Positions 60,694 to 64,000 of a stretch of 64,000 nt of DNA are shown in pieces. Source of the DNA: an uncultured Metabacillus sp. (GTDB lineage: Bacteria > Bacillota > Bacilli > Bacillales > Bacillaceae); assembly GCF_947503125.1 (NCBI RefSeq), contig NZ_CANNCR010000002.1, forward strand, positions 186,001 through 250,000, read 5' to 3'. The translations under genes were made by a program, and so were the position numbers. The notes beneath the pieces were generated by a model. That model saw only the letters and a list, made by a program, of their open reading frames with translations, was not told the DNA's origin and ran no database searches. Each line of letters begins with the position of its first letter. Within the stretch, counting starts at the first letter, position 1.

Positions 60694-61728
60694 ATGAAAA
60701 TTACGGCTAAAACAATTGCTGAGCAGCTAGGGTTATCCATTGCCACTGTCGATCGGGCACTAAACAATAGGGGAAAGGTTAGTCCTAAAACATTGAAAAA
60801 AGTGTTGGAGAAAGCAGAGGAATTAAACTATAAACCGAATATGTCAGCAAGCTTGCTTTCTCGAAAGAAAAACATTCTTATTGCGATTGTTTTTCCCGTT
60901 TATCCTGAATACTTTTGGAAGGAAATCGAAATAGGAATCATGAAAGCATATAAGGATTTACGTGACTTTGGATTTGAGATTGAGATTATACGAACGAAAA
61001 AATTTGATATTCAGGAACAAGTAAAGGTCGTGCAAGACATTATTCATTCTGGGAAGTACAATGGACTTGTTCTTTCAGCAAATGATGCAGCCCCATTAAT
61101 GCAAGTTATAAATACGGGAATTGAAAAAGGTTTCCCTATCTACACATTCAATAATGACTCTCCTTCAAGCAAAAGATTATCGTATGTTGGTGCAAATTAT
61201 CAAGATTCAGGCCGTTTAGCTGGTGAGTTATTGTATCGATTTACACACACCTCAAAGAAATTCGCATTAATCACCGACAAAATAAATACATTTCAAATGC
61301 AACAAAAAGTAATAGGGTTTATTGACTACATAACACAATGCGATCAAATCGAATCAATTCGGCCGTTAAAGATCAGCAATTCGGATTTATCCAATTCAAT
61401 CTTGGAATTAAAGAAAGATCTAGAACAAGTAGACGGAATTTATGTCGCCACTGGTGCTCTTGCAGAAGTAGCTAAGGAAATAGAAAAAATGAAGCTTTCA
61501 AAAAAACCAATCTTAATTGGGCATGATATGAATAAAGAAATTCATCATTATCTATTGAATGATATGATTACAGCTACGATCTGCCAGGACCCGGTTTATC
61601 AAGGTTCTTTAGCAGTAAGGAAGGCTTTTGATCATTTAATGCTGGAGGAGCCAATTAAGGTGGTAGAGGATATCGTAAAGCTTGAAATTGTAACAAAGGG
61701 GAATGTGAAATATTATATACATGATTGA
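60694..61728 (+). CDS. LacI-family transcriptional regulator
   Basis: 344 residues. Helix-turn-helix TIAEQLGLSIATVDRALNN with hinge NYKPNMSASLLSRKKN, then a periplasmic-binding-protein-like sensor (IAIVFPVYPEYFWKEIEIGI, VGANYQDSGRLAGELL, VDGIYVATGAL, ICQDPVYQGSLAVRKAF). It likely controls the dehydrogenase and transporter genes that follow. ATG 60694 fits GTGGTGAT upstream. Confidence 0.9.
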   Translation: MKITAKTIAEQLGLSIATVDRALNNRGKVSPKTLKKVLEKAEELNYKPNMSASLLSRKKNILIAIVFPVYPEYFWKEIEIGIMKAYKDLRDFGFEIEIIRTKKFDIQEQVKVVQDIIHSGKYNGLVLSANDAAPLMQVINTGIEKGFPIYTFNNDSPSSKRLSYVGANYQDSGRLAGELLYRFTHTSKKFALITDKINTFQMQQKVIGFIDYITQCDQIESIRPLKISNSDLSNSILELKKDLEQVDGIYVATGALAEVAKEIEKMKLSKKPILIGHDMNKEIHHYLLNDMITATICQDPVYQGSLAVRKAFDHLMLEEPIKVVEDIVKLEIVTKGNVKYYIHD

Positions 61729-61783
61729 TGATCGTACCTTATTATTGGAAGCGTTTTAGATTGGTTGCTGATCTTTTTAAATG

Positions 61784-61814
61784 GATAACAAAAGGATTAT
61801 CCTTTTGTTTATTC
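61784..61814 (+). terminator. Terminator
   Basis: AACAAAAGGAT pairs with ATCCTTTTGTT, followed by TATTC. Confidence 0.8.
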
Positions 61815-61925
61815 AAAAATGAGGTACGATAATCAAACATACTTGAAAGGATGTGGTGTTTGGAAAAATTTTTGATGAGATTAATTGATTTATAGATTCA
61901 CAAACATTAGGAGGATGATTGATGC

Positions 61926-62939
61926 ATGAATAAGCTAAAAGTGATTCAAATTGGAGTTGGCGGCTTTGGTCAATCCTGGCTGACTATTTTAAAAGAATTC
62001 GCCGAAATCGAACTCGTTGCCATAGTCGATGTTGATACGATAAATATTCAGAATGCTAAAAATGTATTAAACGATAAATCTGTCCAGACATTTCAAAATC
62101 ATTTAGATGCTTTTGAGCAGGTTCCTGCAGATATTGCCATTATCATTACACCTCCGCAAACCCATAAACAATTGGCTCTAGATGCATTAGAAGCAGGAAT
62201 GTATGTGTTCATGGAGAAACCCATTACCCACACCTTTGAAGAAGCAATTGAGCTAGCAAATCAAGCAAAACAATATGAGAAATTTATTATGATCAGCCAA
62301 AATTATCGTTGGAGACCAGAAATTGAAGCAATTAAAAATTGCATTCAAGAAGGAACGATAGGCGTTGTCGAATATGGGGAATGGAATTTTAGAAGGGCAA
62401 CAAAATTTGGCGGCTGGCGTGATCAATATAGTGAGATTTTAATAGAGGATATGAGCATTCATCACTTTGATTTATTAAGGCATATTTTAGGGAAGGAGCC
62501 ATCATCTATTTTTGCGAAAAGCATGAAGCCTTCTTGGAGTTGGTTCGGCGGGAATGGAGTTGCAAGCGCAATCATTAATTTTGATAATACACTTATCAAT
62601 TATTTTGGCAGCTGGGTTACTCGTGGAAAAGAAACTTCTTGGAACGGAGAGGTTCGTCTTGTCGGCAGCAAAGGAATTGTTGAATTAATCGATGATGTGC
62701 CAATGATTACACTTGAAGATGGCATAACAACAGAGCTGGAGCTGCCAAACATGCGCTATACAGATCGGGAATTTTCCATTTACGAGATGATTCAGGCAAT
62801 AAAGGAAAATCGAAAACCGATCACACATCTTGAAGATAATCTTAAGAGCTTTGCAATTGTCGGTGGAGCATTACAATCGATTAAAAAAGGGGAAGAAGTG
62901 ACGATTTTTGAAAGTATAACCACTGAAGCAACTAAATAA
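61926..62939 (+). CDS. Gfo/Idh/MocA-family sugar dehydrogenase
   Basis: 337 residues. VIQIGVGGFGQSWL (NAD site), VDVDTIN, IITPPQTHKQLALDALEAG, FMEKPITHTFEEA with the family E-K-P, and EDMSIHHFDLLRHI with the catalytic His. It would oxidise a sugar or inositol-type substrate. It stands between a LacI regulator and a sugar-binding lipoprotein, so the three likely form a carbohydrate-use locus. The substrate is not evident. Confidence 0.9.
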   Translation: MNKLKVIQIGVGGFGQSWLTILKEFAEIELVAIVDVDTINIQNAKNVLNDKSVQTFQNHLDAFEQVPADIAIIITPPQTHKQLALDALEAGMYVFMEKPITHTFEEAIELANQAKQYEKFIMISQNYRWRPEIEAIKNCIQEGTIGVVEYGEWNFRRATKFGGWRDQYSEILIEDMSIHHFDLLRHILGKEPSSIFAKSMKPSWSWFGGNGVASAIINFDNTLINYFGSWVTRGKETSWNGEVRLVGSKGIVELIDDVPMITLEDGITTELELPNMRYTDREFSIYEMIQAIKENRKPITHLEDNLKSFAIVGGALQSIKKGEEVTIFESITTEATK

Positions 62940-62953
62940 AGGGGGCATTGTTA

Positions 62954-64000
62954 ATGAAGTTGCAATGGAAGCTGTTATGCGGGCTTTTATTATTAATGGT
63001 CATTGCACTTGTTGGATGCAGCGATGGGGCAAGTAATGAAAGCAGAAATGATGGAGTGATAACATTAAAGGTTTGGGATTATTTGAGTCCGGATTCCCCA
63101 TCGGAAAAAGAACAGTTAGAATTACTTCGTAAATACGAAGAAAGCCACCCAAATATAAAGTTTGAGCGAACGTACTTTCCATTTGCGGATTTAAAAACAA
63201 AGCTTCTACAAGGGATTGCCGGTGGTGAGCTGCCTGATATCGTGCTCATCGACAATCCTGATCATCAAGCATTCGCAGCAGCAGGGGTATTTGCAGATAT
63301 TACGAAGGAAGTGGAAGAATGGGGAGAGGCTGATCAATATTTTGAAGGTCCAAGAGCCTCAACGATGCTTGATGGAAAGTATTACGGCATTCCTAATAAC
63401 AGTAATGCACTTGCCCTTTTTTACAATAAAGATATGTTTAAAGAAGCAGGTATTACAGAACCGCCGAAAACATGGAGTGAATTGGAAGAAGCAGCGAAAA
63501 AATTAACGACAAATGACAGGAAAGGTTTAGCCATTGCGGCCACTAAAAGTGAGGAAGGCACATTTCAATTTCTTCCTTTTTTATGGCAGGCTGGCGCGGA
63601 TTTAGATTCCTTTGGCAGTCCGGAAGCAATCTCGGCGATGAAATTTATTCAGAATATGGTGAAGGAAGGTTCGATGTCAGAAAATATTGTGAACTGGAAT
63701 CAGCAAGATGTACTTGTCCAATTTCAAACTGGTAAAGCAGCCATGATGGTAAACGGCCCTTGGCAATTACCCACTCTTAGAGAAGAATCGAAAGATTTAA
63801 ACTGGGATGTTACCCTTATGCCGGAAGGAAAACAATCTGCTTCAATTCTAGGAGGAGAAAATTGGGCAATTTCTGCTACTACAGAGCATAGACAAGAGGC
63901 GTTTGATTTTATCACTTGGTCTCAACAGCCTGACATTTTAGGGCCAATGCATGAACTTGGCGGTCGTTTGCCTAATCGAGAAGATGTTGCTGACGATAAG
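62954..64000 (+). CDS. ABC transporter sugar-binding lipoprotein (3' end outside window)
   Basis: ATG 62954 after AAAGGGGGCATTG opens a frame of 349 codons still open at the window end. Lipobox LVGC near residue 20, then an extracellular solute-binding protein of the carbohydrate class: WDYLSPDSPSEKEQL, LLQGIAGGELPDIVLID, LDGKYYGIPNNSNALALFYN (core YGIPNNSNALALFYNKDMF is longer in the protein), FQTGKAAMMVNGPW. It would feed sugar to an ABC permease probably encoded just beyond. The end is truncated by the window, not by mutation. Confidence 0.9.
   Translation, partial: MKLQWKLLCGLLLLMVIALVGCSDGASNESRNDGVITLKVWDYLSPDSPSEKEQLELLRKYEESHPNIKFERTYFPFADLKTKLLQGIAGGELPDIVLIDNPDHQAFAAAGVFADITKEVEEWGEADQYFEGPRASTMLDGKYYGIPNNSNALALFYNKDMFKEAGITEPPKTWSELEEAAKKLTTNDRKGLAIAATKSEEGTFQFLPFLWQAGADLDSFGSPEAISAMKFIQNMVKEGSMSENIVNWNQQDVLVQFQTGKAAMMVNGPWQLPTLREESKDLNWDVTLMPEGKQSASILGGENWAISATTEHRQEAFDFITWSQQPDILGPMHELGGRLPNREDVADDK

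Overview
The window is chromosomal DNA of an AT-rich, spore-forming Bacillaceae. It carries a CotF-like spore coat protein, lipoteichoic acid synthase, an MhqR-type quinone-stress operon and S13/CapA-type envelope enzymes. Positions 1 to about 34.75 kb are the right-hand part of a large SPbeta-like prophage. Its edge is a large serine recombinase gene (33083-34774) that runs into the 3' remnant of a host cyclophilin gene (34743-35078), so the phage is integrated inside that gene. The left half of the prophage and the other half of the cyclophilin gene lie outside the window.

Prophage layout, nearly all on the + strand: (a) replication, 1-8962: end of a possible primase, a RecJ-like DHH exonuclease, and a three-exon DnaE-type DNA polymerase in the order of SPbeta yorJ-yorK-yorL; (b) 8976-16466: a repeat-plus-nuclease protein, an apparently frameshifted 3D-domain protein, dNMP kinase, HNH nuclease, cytosine-C5 and adenine-N6 DNA methyltransferases, a PPP-type phosphatase and small proteins; (c) 16573-20427: many very small genes, with an Rnl2-type RNA ligase; (d) 20486-25872: nrdH-nrdI-nrdE-nrdF, with nrdE in three exons; (e) 25934-28537: Nudix protein, small membrane protein, SPFH/prohibitin protein, unknowns; (f) 28608-29926: thyA-folA; (g) 30096-33008: unknowns, a RusA-like resolvase, terminator; then the integrase. 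The nrd, thyA, folA and dNMP kinase genes form a phage-encoded dNTP supply kit.

The most striking feature is four group I introns in two genes (3974-5280, 6379-7516, 22232-22490, 23094-24478). Each splits the host gene at an active-site motif, each upstream exon ends in T and each intron ends in G. Three carry homing endonuclease genes (two LAGLIDADG, one HNH with zinc fingers). Three more likely free-standing homing-type nucleases lie nearby (1911-2531, 8976-10157, 11897-12643). A recurrent intergenic element, in its best copies a near-perfect sigma-A promoter (TTTACA, 17 bp, TATAAT), occurs about 20 times in the prophage and overlaps several longer-ORF start codons, which moves some starts downstream.

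Host part, 35.1-64 kb: ltaS; a YitT-like membrane protein; spore coat genes; mhqE-mhqD behind a clear MhqR operator; SRAP protein; PBP4a-type carboxypeptidase; YhfK-like reductase; PL11 rhamnogalacturonan lyase with a candidate cre site; speD; a divergent fdhD-moaA and molybdopterin oxidoreductase pair; lipoproteins; fabF; a two-P-loop ATPase; SIMPL, DUF1292, Nudix and CapA proteins; and at the right edge a LacI regulator, Gfo/Idh/MocA dehydrogenase and sugar-binding lipoprotein (cut by the window end) that look like a carbohydrate locus. Most host genes are followed by a clear rho-independent terminator. I saw no rRNA, tRNA or CRISPR array.
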